A stretch of DNA of 64,000 nucleotides from Pollenia angustigena. Taxonomy: Eukaryota > Arthropoda > Insecta > Diptera > Polleniidae. The DNA lies in NCBI GenBank assembly GCA_930367215.1, contig OV884059.1, positions 38,245,882 to 38,309,881 on the forward strand. The letters run 5' to 3'. Under the pieces are notes generated by a model, which was not told the origin of the DNA, ran no database searches, and saw only the letters and a list, made by a program, of their open reading frames with translations. The position numbers were made by a program, and so were the translations under genes. Numbering within the stretch: the first letter of the stretch is position 1; every line of letters starts with the position of its first letter. This document shows, piece by piece, positions 22,733 through 33,839 of this stretch.

Positions 22733-24405
22733 TTTTCTGCGTAACGGTCTTCTAGGTACAACAACTTTGTCATTTTTAATATTACATGTTCATCAACATA
22801 TTAATGTTGATAACTTACCACTGAAATTTATTAAAATAATTTACCCATACATAGAAAATTTGCTACAACATGTTTTTAATACTGTTTTAATGACTTCTTC
22901 CTATCCATGTATTTGGAAAACATCTAGAATTGTACCCATCGGGAAAAAGGGCTCAGGTAGAGTCATTGAGAATTACCGACCTATCAGTGTTTTACCTTGT
23001 TTGTCTAAAATATTTGAAATTATTTTGAAGGATCAAATTCTAGGGCACTTGCACGCAAATAAGATGCTTAGTAACTGCCATTTCGGATTTAGAGCTGGGG
23101 GTAGTACTTCTGGCTTATTACTGAGCTTAACTGAACTTATTCGTCAAAATCTCAATAATAGGAAAATATCGACACTAATATCTCTTGACTTAAGTAAAGC
23201 GTTCGATACTATTAATCACTCTGTTTTAATTGCAAAATTAACTTCACAATTTAATTTTTCCTCATATTCTTGCAGATTAATTTTTTCATATTTACATGAT
23301 CGCAAGCAATTCGTGGGGATAGGTAATAGGAAGTCTTCAGTATCGGTATGTTCGAGCGGTATTCCACAGGGCTCGATTCTTGGTCCTTTATTATTTTTAA
23401 TATATATGAATGACTTCGTTGATTTTATTGGTTCCACTCAATGCAGAACCTTTATATTTGCTGATGACATCAACATTTTATTTACTGGTGATATTCATTT
23501 CTTGGATTGCCATGAGGCTACTATTAATTATATATTGTCTTCGGGTTTTGATTGGTCATTAATAAATAAGCTTAAGTTTAACCCCACTAAAACAAGAGCT
23601 TTGGCCTTTGGGCATGGAAATGGTGATCATTTGCCTATTAAAATTGTATTTGATAGGACTCAAATACCTTTTGTTAATTCAATTAAATGCTTGGGTTTAA
23701 TCCTCGATGGCAATCTAAGATTTGATTTACACATCTCGGCTATTGCTGGTGGAATCAATGGCATGTTGCGCGTTTTATATAGTTTCAATTGTTACTTACC
23801 GGTAAGAACTAAATTTAAATTGGCCTATGCACTTCTTTTGACTCATATTCTTTATTGTCTGGAGATTTATAGTGGCACATCTTTATTTAATATGAGGCGG
23901 GTAAGACTTATATTTAATCGGATTATTAGATTTATATTTTGCTTGCGAAACCACGACCATGTATCAAACTATGCTCACAAATTTTTGGATTGTTCATTTC
24001 AGAATTATGTTAAAATACGTGCCTTGTATTCTTTCTACAAGATTATTAAATCTCGTTCCGCATTTTACGTAGATCCTTTTTACCACTTTTCTAGATCAAC
24101 CAGAAATCCTAACTTAATTTTGCCTAGAATTAATAATTCTTATTATGAAAAATCATTCATGGTAAGATCATGTAGGCTTTATAATAATCTTCCTATCAGC
24201 CTCAGAACCTTTGAATTGTCTCTGCCAATCTTTAAACGGGAACTCTTCAAATTGTATCATTAGTACCTATGTTTTCTTCGAAGGATTATAAATTGTTAAA
24301 CAGTTTTTAAATAGTTATTAAATTTATTACTCATTATTGTTAAATATTAATACATTAATCATATATGGCCCTATGGGCTCGATTAAATAAAGAACATAAT
24401 AATAA
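22733..24405 (+). mobile_element. 5'-truncated CR1/Jockey-type LINE
   Basis: Starts within ORF2 directly after dispersed repeat copy Y and runs to a 3' end with hairpin GGCCCTATGGGCT, GATTAAATAAAG and an A-rich tail at about 24400. No RNase H domain follows the reverse transcriptase. The poly-A-like tail and 5' truncation are the hallmarks of target-primed integration. Confidence 0.8.
22760..24263 (+). CDS. LINE reverse transcriptase, long open 5'-truncated frame
   Basis: About 500 codons remain open to the stop at 24263. There is no genuine start because the element is truncated; I take the coding part from where it reads like the family. Order: palm entry (IENYRPISVLPCLSKIFE), FGFRAGGSTSG, motif A SLDLSKAFDTINHS, motif B SGIPQGSILGPLLFLIYMND, motif C FADDINILF with the catalytic aspartate pair intact, then thumb-like sequence and a Cys/Arg-rich C-terminus. 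The enzyme would copy LINE RNA into DNA at the nicked target. An uninterrupted frame in such a TE-dense window suggests a fairly recent insertion. It lacks the endonuclease, so it is not autonomous. Confidence 0.88.
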
Positions 24406-24846
24406 AAAAAAAAAAAAAAAAATTTTGCACACATATGCGTTATGCTTTAGGGAATAAAAATTCATTAAAAACTCAATTTTGGAATTTTTGCGGATAGGTT
24501 ATTAGGTCTTTAAGATAACGAAATATAAAAATTCAATTTAAAAAAAAAAAAAACACTGACAAATTTAATTTTTTATTATTTTTGGCAGAAACGCCTCTAT
24601 ATATCCATTAATCTGGAGACAAAACATAGTCCAACATCGTATACGATTTTTCATTTCACCATCTTTTGTTTTTTTAAAGAACTTAACAATTTTCAAGAAT
24701 AGTTATTTTAAATAAACCATCCCGTTTATTTTGGTCCGAATTTGTTCCCCTGAACTTAAATATAAAAAAAAAATCCTTTCATATCCTTAAAAGTTTTCAT
24801 TAACAATTTTTTAAAAATTCAAAATTGTATTATTTTATCTCTCTTA
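24406..24846. other. AT-rich spacer
   Basis: Poly-A blocks and AT-rich DNA. Nothing recognised. Confidence 0.5.
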
Positions 24847-24972
24847 GGGCCATTATTACAACTTGAAGTTAGCTAAATTTAAGATTAAATTGACAGATAA
24901 TAATGTGTTATCTGTCAAAAAGCGTCTGTTAACTGTCGGATAACAGCTAACGCCAAGTTATAATAATGGCCC
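24847..24972. mobile_element. 126-bp MITE, copy 1, TTA TSD
   Basis: TIR GGGCCATTATTACAACTTG and the complement of GGGCCATTATTATAACTTG; flanked by TTA (24844-24846, 24973-24975). Differs at only a few bases from the 126-bp copy at 28907-29032, so the family was active recently. Confidence 0.9.
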
Positions 24973-25187
24973 TTAGTTGAGTGGTGTGATTGTTTTTTAC
25001 AAATGAATTTCTGTGTAGAAATTTCATTCATTAGATATTCGCATACATTTTAGTGAATGCAAATAGCAAGTACAAGAAAATATTCGGGTATGTACCAGAG
25101 AAAGCCAAAACGTTATATTTTTAATACTTGTAACCTATTCATACGCCACCGAGCACGAGTACAGACAGGTATGAATACCAATAAGTA

Positions 25188-25769
25188 CTTAGCCAGCAAA
25201 ATAATCCGACGTCGTTCAGATATCTGAGGGAAACGTCGGCAAAAAAGTCGGAATCGTATACGAATTCTGTCAGATTTCGTGGAAATTTTGGTTTTTTGTC
25301 GGCATTTCTGATAGATATCTAACAGAAATCTAATGAAAAAGGCATGGGAAGTTCGGATGTATTAGCCGAGATTTTATTGCTTTCGAACTGATAGCTGAAA
25401 GAAATAATTTTATTGCTAAATATGTATGTATATACTTATAAGTTTTACACGTACGTACCTTTTTTATACTTTTTATTTTGAACAAATAAAATAAAATTAA
25501 AATTATTTCCATCTGAATGACAATTGTCATTATTTTAAAAAAATAATAAGTCTCTTTAGACAAATCTGAATGAATTCCGTCGGAATTCTATTGGACATAT
25601 CTGTACATAAATTCCCCCCGATATATCCATGCGAAATCGATCAGAAATCGGCCAGACAGTAAGAATATTCAATGTCTGACAGAAATCTGAACGAAATCTC
25701 TAAGAATACAGTCAGACATTTGCACGAAATGTCTGATTCCGACAGTGCCGAAGTATTTTGCTGGCTGGG
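25188..25769. mobile_element. TIR element of the CCCAGCCAGCAAAATA family
   Basis: Left AGCCAGCAAAATAATCCGAC, right complement CCCAGCCAGCAAAATACTTC; TA flanks both ends, which suits a Tc1/mariner-type insertion. The interior repeats short motifs such as CAGAAATC and GAAATGTCTGA. Non-coding. Confidence 0.7.
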
Positions 25770-26334
25770 TATGAACATAAATAAGTTTGTATAGAGACCG
25801 GTATGAGTATGAACAAACAGGCATGCGTATGGATATTCGGATGAATACGTATGAGTATAAGCATTAATCGATGAGTATCGACAAGTAACTTCAACAATTC
25901 GTATGGTTATTGTAAAGCAAGCAGTGTCGCCAGGACCTAAACATTTTTGATGCAGAAAAGATAATTATATTTTAAGTATTTTCCAAAGCCACCAAAACAA
26001 ATACAATTGTTTTCGGTTAATTGAGCCCCGTTTAATTGAGTTCCCGTTTTATTGCACTAAAAATCATGTAACGAAATCATTCAGTATAACTGTCTATGTA
26101 ACAATACCCGTTTATTTGAGTTCCGTTTAATTGCATCACCCGCTTAATTATTTCGCAAAAGAAGACCGCATTGCGAAAAAAAGAGCAAATGTTTTGGTTA
26201 ATTGTTTCCGTCTACTTAATGTGTTTTTGGCTCCACAAAAGTAAAAAAATTATTTTGCGGCAAGAAAGATTGTACGATGAACGTACCTGATTTTTATTTT
26301 GTTTTAAAAAACCTAAGCCATTTTTAACTTAATA
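25770..26334. repeat. Degenerate GTTTAATTGAGTTCCCG repeats
   Basis: The motif CCGTTTAATTGAGTTCCCG and variants recur at 26030, 26110 and, beyond the next element, at 27180, with spacing near 25 bp. No coding seen. The stretch 25770-26000 is plain AT-rich spacer. Confidence 0.5.
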
Positions 26335-27068
26335 AGGGTATTCATTTCAATTTTTTTGGTTGGAAAAATGGAAAAAAGAAAAATTACACTCTTATTGACG
26401 TGAACGGGATTTTTTTTTTTTTTTTTTTTTACAAACTGTCAAAAAAAATTTGTCAAATAATTCGTGGAAGTAATTGATATTTTTCGAGATGCCGAACAAA
26501 AGTATTAAAATTGAATTAATTGATTATTAAATTTAAAACGAAGTGATTGTTATTTTCATCATAATATTCGACTACAAAAAGTTACTCAAAATGGCGATTG
26601 TCTGCCAAAAAGTCGAGTATTTTATTAACTTCAGCTTCTGTCAATTTTTTTGACCCCATTTCTTTTTTTTTAATTCTTTTTTAATAACTTTTTTCATTGA
26701 ACACATATTTAATATGAATTGTTCTTTTTAAAAGATTAAATGAAAAATAAGTTATCTTTGAAATGTTGTAACTAAAAAAAATAATTTTTAAAATCAGAGT
26801 TGTACAATTCAAGAGTTTATAAAAAGAGATGCAATTTTTCGTACTTTGTATTAAAAATTAGCAATTTTTTATGAATGGCAACATCATTTCGTTTGACGTT
26901 TAAAGGGGAAAATTACATCTTTTTATCCTAACTTTTTACACTTGGTTATAGTCTGATAAAAATGTAACTTTTGGTGGAATTTTTTTTCTTGTGGTTGTTG
27001 TAACAAAAATTACATTTTTCCACTTTTCCATTTTTCCAACAAATAAAAAAAACTGAAATGAATACCCT
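26335..27068. mobile_element. 734-bp TIR element of the AGGGTATTCATTTCA family
   Basis: Left AGGGTATTCATTTCAATTTT and right complement of the same, with long T-rich and GGAAAAATGGAAAAA blocks near both ends. The flank is AT-rich so the TSD is ambiguous (AAT or TAATA). A second copy follows directly at 27283 and a more distant relative is at 35960. Confidence 0.8.
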
Positions 27069-27282
27069 TAATAAATAAAGAAATGAGTTTTATTTTCTAC
27101 CTACACATTGGTGTTTCGCTTTAACATTGAGCACATCTTGCTCAATTAGGCGATTGCGTCGGCGATTCAATTAACCGAGTACTGCTTAATTGAGTTCCCG
27201 TTTAATTGCGTCAAAAGTCGTGCATTTTTAGAAACTCAAGCGGAAATAACTGTATAGCATTGATTTTATAAGAATTAATAAG

Positions 27283-27861
27283 AAAATTTTTTTGGTTGGA
27301 AAAAAGGAAAATTACACCTTATTGACGTGAACGGTATTTTTTTAGTTAAAGGTACAAAACTGTCAAAAACAAAAATCTGTCATATAATTCTTGGAAGTAA
27401 TTGATATTTTTCATGAAACCAAATAAAAGAGTTAAAATTGAATTAATTGATTATTTAATTATCACGTCATTTTTAAGTTATTTTTTATATTTTTTTGTAT
27501 AGAATTCATTTTTGATTTAGTTTTGAAAAACGACGTTTTAAAAAAGTAAAATTTGATTTAATAAAAATGGAGTTTAAAGAATCATAGTTGATTATCTTAA
27601 AAAGAGATGTAAATTTTAGTGCTTTTTGTGAAAAATAACAACATTTTTAATATGGTGGCAACCACACTCAATTGGACGTTTGTGAATTGCCAACTCTTTA
27701 AAAATTGTAATTTTCCAATCTGATTTTTTTACACTTGGTTAAAGCTTGTTTAAATTGCAAATTTCGGTGGAAAAGTTTTTCCTTGTGTTTGTTGTAACAA
27801 AAATTACATTTTTCCACATTTCCATTTTTCCAACGAATAAAAAAACTGAAATGAATACCCT
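27283..27861. mobile_element. Second copy of the 26335 family, left end truncated
   Basis: Shares TTTTTTTGGTTGGAAAAA, TTATTGACGTGAACGG, GGAAGTAATTGATATTTTTC and the right end TGAAATGAATACCC with the preceding element. Its first few bases are lost. Confidence 0.75.
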
Positions 27862-28225
27862 TAATTCATTTATGTAAAAGCTATATTAAAACATAAATAT
27901 TTTTTATTATTATAAAATTTTGCTTCTATTAACAATAATAAAATATAATCTTTTTTATAAAAACAATAAAAAAAAAGGAGCCTATCAACTATTTTGGAAT
28001 CTATTCTATTTCTTTTTTCATGTTTCCAGCTAAAGAGAAAACTCGTTTTGATGCTGTGCTGCAGGAATTGAAATAATTCTTGATTTTTATATAGACAACC
28101 GTGGATATCTTGTGGAGTTGTTTTTCCAACATAGCGTGATGTTGTAGTCTTCTGTAAGGCTAACATTTTCGTTGGCATACTGATCGACTTTAGCCTTTAA
28201 ATTTCAAACAATTTTAAACGTCTTA
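27862..28225. other. AT-rich spacer
   Basis: A minus-strand open frame at 28178-27870 has no recognisable domain and is rich in Lys/Tyr/Phe from AT-richness. I do not call it. Confidence 0.5.
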
Positions 28226-28677
28226 GGGCTAATAAATCATTGCAAGTTAAACTCTATTTTTGGTTTAAAATGTATTTAAACCAGCAAATCTATACATCAG
28301 TAAACATATAAACCATCCCTAAACGCATAAAATTGGGCGTTTAAACCACCAATACAAACCATATGATTTTGACAACTGTGATTTTTTTTATAATTTATGT
28401 TATTGTGAAGCTTTGCGCGGAAAGTTTTAATTTAAAATAAAAAAATGATTTTTTCATCTGATGAAGAAGATTTTAGTGATTCGGAAACATACAATAACTT
28501 AAGTGTCACCATTTTGAGAAAATCTCATACCATAAGGTTTAGACCGAATTACTTTACCATACTTGAAGAAAAAGACTTCTTTTATAGATTTCGCCTTCAG
28601 AAGGCAACGGCTTACAGTATTCTGGAGCTAATTGCACCACATATCAAACATAAAACCGCCTGGTAAGCAAAATATTT

Positions 28678-28815
28678 ACCCTAATCGTGTTTGGCGTATT
28701 TAAAATACGCCTACGACTGTTTGGTAATAGATTAAAGAGAACGTTAACTTATTTCCTTTAATCTATTACCAAACAGTCGTAGGCGTATTTTAAATACGCC
28801 AAACACGATAAGGGT
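28678..28815. mobile_element. MITE with ~60-bp TIRs inside the transposase intron
   Basis: Near-perfect palindrome: left ATCGTGTTTGGCGTATTTAA, ACGCCTACGACTGTTTGGTA, right arm complementary. It lies wholly in the first intron of the Harbinger transposase. No certain TSD. Confidence 0.85.
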
Positions 28816-28906
28816 GATTGATCTAGTTATAATATCCACTCTACAACCCAATTAAAAATTAGGATCAATGCCATCACTGAGGAACAAATGTTTTTGATAA
28901 CTCTTC

Positions 28907-29032
28907 GGGCCATTATTACAACTTGAAGTTAGCTAAAGTTAAGATTAAATTGACAGATAATAATGTTTTATCTGTCAAAAAGCGTCTGTTAACTGTCGGA
29001 TAACAGCTAACCCCAAGTTATAATAATGGCCC
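28907..29032. mobile_element. 126-bp MITE, copy 2, TTC TSD
   Basis: Nearly identical to 24847-24972, flanked by TTC at 28904-28906 and 29033-29035. Inserted in exon 2 of the Harbinger transposase; removing it with one TSD restores the reading frame across the site. Confidence 0.92.
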
Positions 29033-29378
29033 TTCGTGTATATGCTACTGGTGGTATGCTAAGGACCATAGCCGACTTGTACGGAGTTTCTACAACTACC
29101 GTCTCAAAAGTTGTCACTGTAGTAACAAATTGCATAGCCCTTTTAAGGGCACAATTTATAGTACATATATCCAAACACCGAAGAAAGTATTTCTAAATTA
29201 AAAAGGGAATTTTATGATATAGCCAAATTTCCGAAGGTAGTAGCAGCACTTGACTCCATACACGTGAAAATAATATCTCCAGGTATGTTTTACTTAAAAC
29301 AATTTCAAAATCAATGCCAAGAAAATTGCTTTTATTTATATAGGTGGTGAAAATCCCAAACTATACCGCAACAGGAAA

Positions 29379-29485
29379 TTCGAACGTTAACGTTCGCATA
29401 GAAAATTACATTTAAAACAAAAACTAATTTTAGAATTTTGTTTTGGTTTTAAATGTAATTTTCTATGCAAACGTTAACGTTCGAA
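29379..29485. mobile_element. 107-bp palindromic MITE in the transposase
   Basis: Arms TTCGAACGTTAACGTTCGCA and GAAAATTACATTTAAAAC with their complement on the right. Interrupts the transposase right after the RNRKF codons. Resembles in layout the 42507-42600 palindrome. Confidence 0.85.
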
Positions 29486-29703
29486 ATCGTTGAACAGGTT
29501 GTAAGTAGACTATTTGTACTTTTTTTGTATTATGCGTTTATAAACATTAGTATCAATTAAAAATTATTAAGTAACCTTGTTAGTTTTAAAACACCTAACT
29601 GCCCTCATAAGTGTATCAATTTTGATTCCATCACGTCCAGATTTTAAATAAATAGAGTGCAAAAAGAGATCGAACAAGATGCATAAAGGATAAGTGCCTT
29701 CAT

Positions 29704-30581
29704 TTACAAATGTTTTAAACTTGTTTGCATTATTTCAATTTCAATTTTGACTTTTTCGATTTCTAGCTTAAGTTTTGCCTCCGACAGGTTATTTAACACT
29801 GATTGTTTCCTTAAGCAGTCTATCTCTAAATCAATTTTTAAAAGCTTCGCCTCTGCCTTTTTTGCTCAAACATCTTTTGTCTTTTCTTTCTTTGTGCTAA
29901 GAGCACTATGAATAGGGGCTTTCAAGTTTTTTGGGGTATACTTCGTCCATGAACAATTTGCCGCTGTAAAAAAAGGTTTAAATCAGTTAAAGAAGTAAGT
30001 GTCGCATTACATAAAATATTTACCAGTCTCAGTTTTGATATCTTTGGCATTCTCAACCAGAAATTCTTCGTAGTCACCTGTAAACAAATTGGTATTGCAA
30101 GTCGATTAAAAGAAAATTAGCAAAAACTCATAATATCTTTTCCATACAATACAAACTTTGCTTGTTTTTACTTACATACTTCAATGACATCGTCGTCGAA
30201 TACCGCATCATGTCCAAACATTTGTTCCGGCTGGAAAATTTCAGATATTTTATTATCAATACTTGTTGCAGTTGTTGCTGGCAATGCACCTCCGCCAGTC
30301 CGGTACTGTTCTTGCCTATCAGCAGCAAAACGTGATTTTGCTGTTTTCTTCATGTTGTCGTATTTCGTTTTAAGAACAGAGTGGCTTCGATAAACTTGGC
30401 CAAACTTTGCGTTGAAAGAAGACTAAATTTTTTTCCAAGCATCTTGTTTGTCTTCAGATTTAGTTCGATCTGTTTTATTGCACTCTATTGTTTCTTTGTG
30501 GTTTTCTACTTCTGTAAGCAGAAAATTAATTTCTGCATCCGTAAATTTTGGCGATCTTTTATTTATATCTTTTTTTAACAT
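29704..30581 (-). pseudogene. Harbinger accessory Myb/SANT-like DNA-binding protein relic
   Basis: ATG at 30581, stop at 29704, three exons. Exon 1 (30581-30176) holds a trihelix/SANT-like domain: KFTDAEINFLLTEVENHKET, DKQDAWKKI, then FGQVYRSHSVLKTKYDNMKK and an RQEQYRTGGG tail. A GTAAGT donor leads to exon 2 (30077-30024; DYEEFLVENAKDIKTET) and exon 3 (29963-29704; KAEAKLLKIDLEIDCLRKQS, a coiled-coil C-terminus). Two in-frame stops (TAG at 30425-30423, TGA at 29868-29866) kill it. In PIF/Harbinger elements this partner brings the nuclease to the TIRs and into the nucleus. The gene faces the transposase. Confidence 0.85.
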
Positions 30582-30939
30582 TATATTTAATTAAAACTTT
30601 TAATTTTTCACGTTTTAAATTTTTTTTATATCACAACCTGTTGTAAAACATGTGTTTTGACATTTTTCGTGGTGCTGCCACATTATTGTTTTTTAAACTT
30701 CATATAATATATGGAGTACTGATTTACAACTGTTGAGTTTAAACTACACATACATTTTAGTTTAGTTTAACTAAACATGGGTTTAAACACTCATTGATTT
30801 ATTAGCCATTAGAAATGCAACTGCCAACAGATAAACATCTCAAAGTCTTTATATGTATGAATGTATTTACCTGTGATATCTCAATTCTTAATTTTAAATA
30901 AAACGACGTATTTTAATTTGCATCCATTTTCAAAGTTAT

Positions 30940-31213
30940 TTACGGGAATACAAATTTTATTATTAAGATTTTTGTATGACGTGCTAAATTCCCAATTTTT
31001 GCATATTTGCAAGTAAGACTTTGAGTGTTTAAAATTCTTATTCGCTTTAGGGTTTTATTTGTATAATATTTTTAGCTTTTCTAAAATCTTTGGAAAAGGT
31101 TTCCTGATGATCCGGCCTAAGCAACCAGTGAAATGCGCATAGAAGCTGGCTTTCCCTCAACGATCAATTTCAGTGTATTTATCAAATATGAAAAAATTGG
31201 GAATTCAGCACCA
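30940..31213. repeat. Rep-H copy 3, internally rearranged
   Basis: The left 80 bp match the start of copy 1 on the plus strand (TTATTTACGGGAATACAAAT, GTGCTAAATTCCCAATTTTT). The remainder is the same repeat in reverse, ending CAAATATGAAAAAATTGGGA then ATTCAGCAC. The result is an inverted-repeat structure. Confidence 0.75.
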
Positions 31214-31502
31214 TTTTTTCTGTTTGTTAGATTTCCTTAAAAGTAGTTTTTTCTATTTAGATAAGAACGTTGATCTTTATATTCCCAAGCTTTTGTAAAG
31301 TCAACAATTGTTATTTAATAAAATTTTGTTGAATTTTAATCAAACGATTTTGAAAAAAAGGATTTATTAGTGATTCAGCAATAACAAAAATAAAATTCTG
31401 GTAACACTTATGAAAAAAAATTAATAAATAAAAAATGTTTGAAGTCAATGATATACCTACGGGTGTATGTGGTTATGTGCGAGTATGAAATACACTAAGT
31501 AT
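31214..31502. other. AT-rich spacer
   Basis: No feature recognised. Confidence 0.5.
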
Positions 31503-32635
31503 GTCCCCTTTTAGACAGGCAAAGTTTACTTTGCAAAGTCTTGAGTTTATGGAAGGGAGGGGAAAAGAGAATATCGGGGGAGTACGAACTTTGCTGTACT
31601 CGCAAATTCCTTTTGTTTTTCGTTCGTAGTTTATTTCTGAACAGGGATGACAAAGTTGGTAGTACAATTGTACTTTTTTTACTATTATTAGCAGTGCAAA
31701 AGTAATAAAGTACTCCAGTGCAAATTTAGTACAATTTGAAAATTGCAAACGCTTTTTCCAACCAAAATATGATAAAAACAAAGCAAAAAATAGTATATCG
31801 AATTTAATTCAAACAAATTATTGCTACAGTCTTATGAATCTTGTTGCTATAGTTTAAAATAAAAAAAAAATAATTATGTATAGAAATATGTTACAAAACT
31901 AATTTCATACACCAACCGAACTTTCATCTTTTTTAAAAATAATAATTTTATGTTCCTTACTATACCTGATTGTTGTAATTTTTTAATTAAATATTTTATA
32001 TATGGGCAATTCCTGGGGTCACTAACGTACGTTCGTACGCTTTTGATTTACAAATAATATATTAAACAAAACTTTTTCTATCATTTTTTTTTGCGATTCG
32101 ATAGCATTTGGGTAGCTCTAAGTTTAGTGCAAAAGATGGATGTCATCGAGTTTAAATTTTTTATAATGATACATAGTTATAAACATGTGGTCACGAACGT
32201 ACGCAAAATAGAAGTCAACTTTGGCTGACAGTACTGAAATGTAAAAATCTGCGTAATGGAACGGAATATTAAAAAGTGATTAATTTATTTTAAGAGTGTA
32301 TTAATGTACGTCTCCATCCAGTATTTACAAAATAAAATATCTCTCTTGGTTTTTGTTTAATTGGCTTATGTACCGGTCGCGAACGTATGATTTTTCCATA
32401 TGTTTTTTTATTATTATCTCCATGCATTTTCCCATAAATATCTTCAAATTTCCTTATTAAAAATCTTATTACTCCTTTTGCAATTGATTGTAATGGAGAG
32501 ATTATGAAGAAAGAGTGTAAAGATAACATATTTTTTGCATGTAAAATAAGTATGTATATAAAAATGTCTTTAGAAGTAGCTTAAATACTTAGAAAATATA
32601 AAATGTTCCAGTTTTCAGCGTAATTTCCTCAAGTA

Positions 32636-33065
32636 ACACTCAATTTACATGATGAATTTTATGACGTCCAATTTTAGACGTCATTTTTTTGTTTGGTAGC
32701 AAGCGGTGCAGAGAAAAAGAGGGGTATAAAAATAGACATGCAGGGGTGTGCTGGAAATCGCAAACGCAAAACGCAAGAATTTTAAAAGTCGTTTTTTAGT
32801 AAGATTTCTGTAATAAAAGAATTTTATGACAATTATTATACAAACATTTCTCTATTAAACTGAATTTTATAACAAAAATTATAAAAATTTTATAAAAAGT
32901 GTATTATAAACAGCCTCCAAGTTCTTGCGTTTTGCGTTTGCGATTTCCAGCACACCCCACAATATTTCTGTTTTCTCTTCCTCTTTCTTCTCTACACCGC
33001 TTGCTACAAAAAAAAAATGTCGTCTAAAATTGGACGTCATAAAATTCATCATGTAAATTGAGTGT
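32636..33065. mobile_element. Palindromic element with ~85-bp arms
   Basis: Arms ACACTCAATTTACATGATGA, TTTTATGACGTCCAATTTTA, AGACG[TA]CAT and GTAGCAAGCGGTG, mirrored on the right. A 216-bp MITE sits in the centre. Non-coding; TSD unclear. Confidence 0.88.
32743..32958. mobile_element. 216-bp MITE at the centre of the palindrome
   Basis: TIRs of about 37 bp: GGGGTGTGCTGGAAATCGCA, then AACGCAAAACGCAAGAA, with the exact complement at the right end. A diverged copy lies in the intron of the hAT relic at 7570-7737. Confidence 0.9.
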
Positions 33066-33387
33066 AAAATAGCTGAGATATGCTATGAAACCATTCTTTT
33101 ATAAAAACATAGAGTTTTTTTTATAATAATATAAACAATAAAAGACGATGATAATCAACATTTTGTTTTTTCATCCTGGTAGACTATTCTGAGGAAATGC
33201 CCACATAAGTTTTTTCCTTTAAGTTTTCTTTTAAATATGACAACATTTGTATTTTTATCGATGGTGGAACATATAATACACTTTAACCAGTAAGCAAATC
33301 ATACGTGTTAAAATTATGAAAAATTCCTTGCACCATATATATCTATACACAGCTAGATATTTTTAGTTGAAATTACGGGCATTACTA

Positions 33388-33657
33388 CCCAGTAAAAACT
33401 TCGCCTACTTTTTTAAAATGAATAGCTTCTTTCACTAATTATTTAGTAGCTTTCTTCTATATAACTACTATAATTACTTCTATAACTACTTATTTTTCAG
33501 ATGTATGTAGGAAAAAAATAATGACTTACATAAAAATGCGTTAATTTTGGGACATCCCTTGTAAAATTCATTGGTTCTTTCAGTAGAATTGGAAGTAGTA
33601 TTTTAACATTTTCCTGATTACTTAACACATTATTTTGCAGGCGAAGTTTTTACTGGG
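33388..33657. mobile_element. 270-bp MITE, CCCAGTAAAAACTTCGCC TIR, TA TSD
   Basis: TIRs CCCAGTAAAAACTTCGCCT and its complement, flanked by TA on both sides (33386-33387, 33658-33659), consistent with Tc1/mariner-type insertion. Similar ends (CCCAGCAAAAACTT) occur at 55175, 55945 and 56571. Confidence 0.85.
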
Positions 33658-33839
33658 TAGGTAAAACATTTTTTTAGCCTGTTCCACTTTCAAATCTAAA
33701 ACACAAGCTCAAGATTCTTCGTCTAAATTCCTTATTATATACTTAACTAGATGACCCGTGCGAATATTTCGCACCGTTAGTTGTCATTTTTGTAACATAA
33801 AATGAAAATAATTAATAGAAATTTTAGTAACTTCAATAC

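Larger units (their letters stand above)
28445..29378 (+). pseudogene. Harbinger transposase (HARBI1-type nuclease) relic
   Basis: ATG at 28445. Exon 1 (28445-28662) is acidic, then reads YRFRLQKATAYSILELIAPH. A GT-AG intron (28663-28862) contains a MITE; splicing gives TAWINAITEEQMFLITLR. After a second MITE the frame reads GGMLRTIADLYGVSTTTVSK, the helix-turn-helix of the family, and after a small frameshift near 29160 FYDIAKFPKVVAALDSIHVK, whose Asp is the first residue of the DDE/D triad. A second GT-AG intron (29283 to about 29342) precedes GGENPKLYRNRKF, where a third MITE interrupts. The regions with the remaining catalytic residues are missing. Family assignment is strong. Confidence 0.9.
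28226..30808. mobile_element. PIF/Harbinger element, 2583 bp, both genes present as relics
   Basis: Left end GGGCTAATAAATCATTG and right end (complement) TGGCTAATAAATCAATG, flanked by TTA at 28223-28225 and 30809-30811, the TWA-type TSD of the superfamily. Carries a transposase relic on plus (28445-29378) and a Myb/SANT-like gene on minus (30581-29704), facing each other. Three MITEs have inserted: 28678-28815, 28907-29032 and 29379-29485. The C-terminal half of the transposase is gone, so the element cannot move by itself. Confidence 0.92.
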
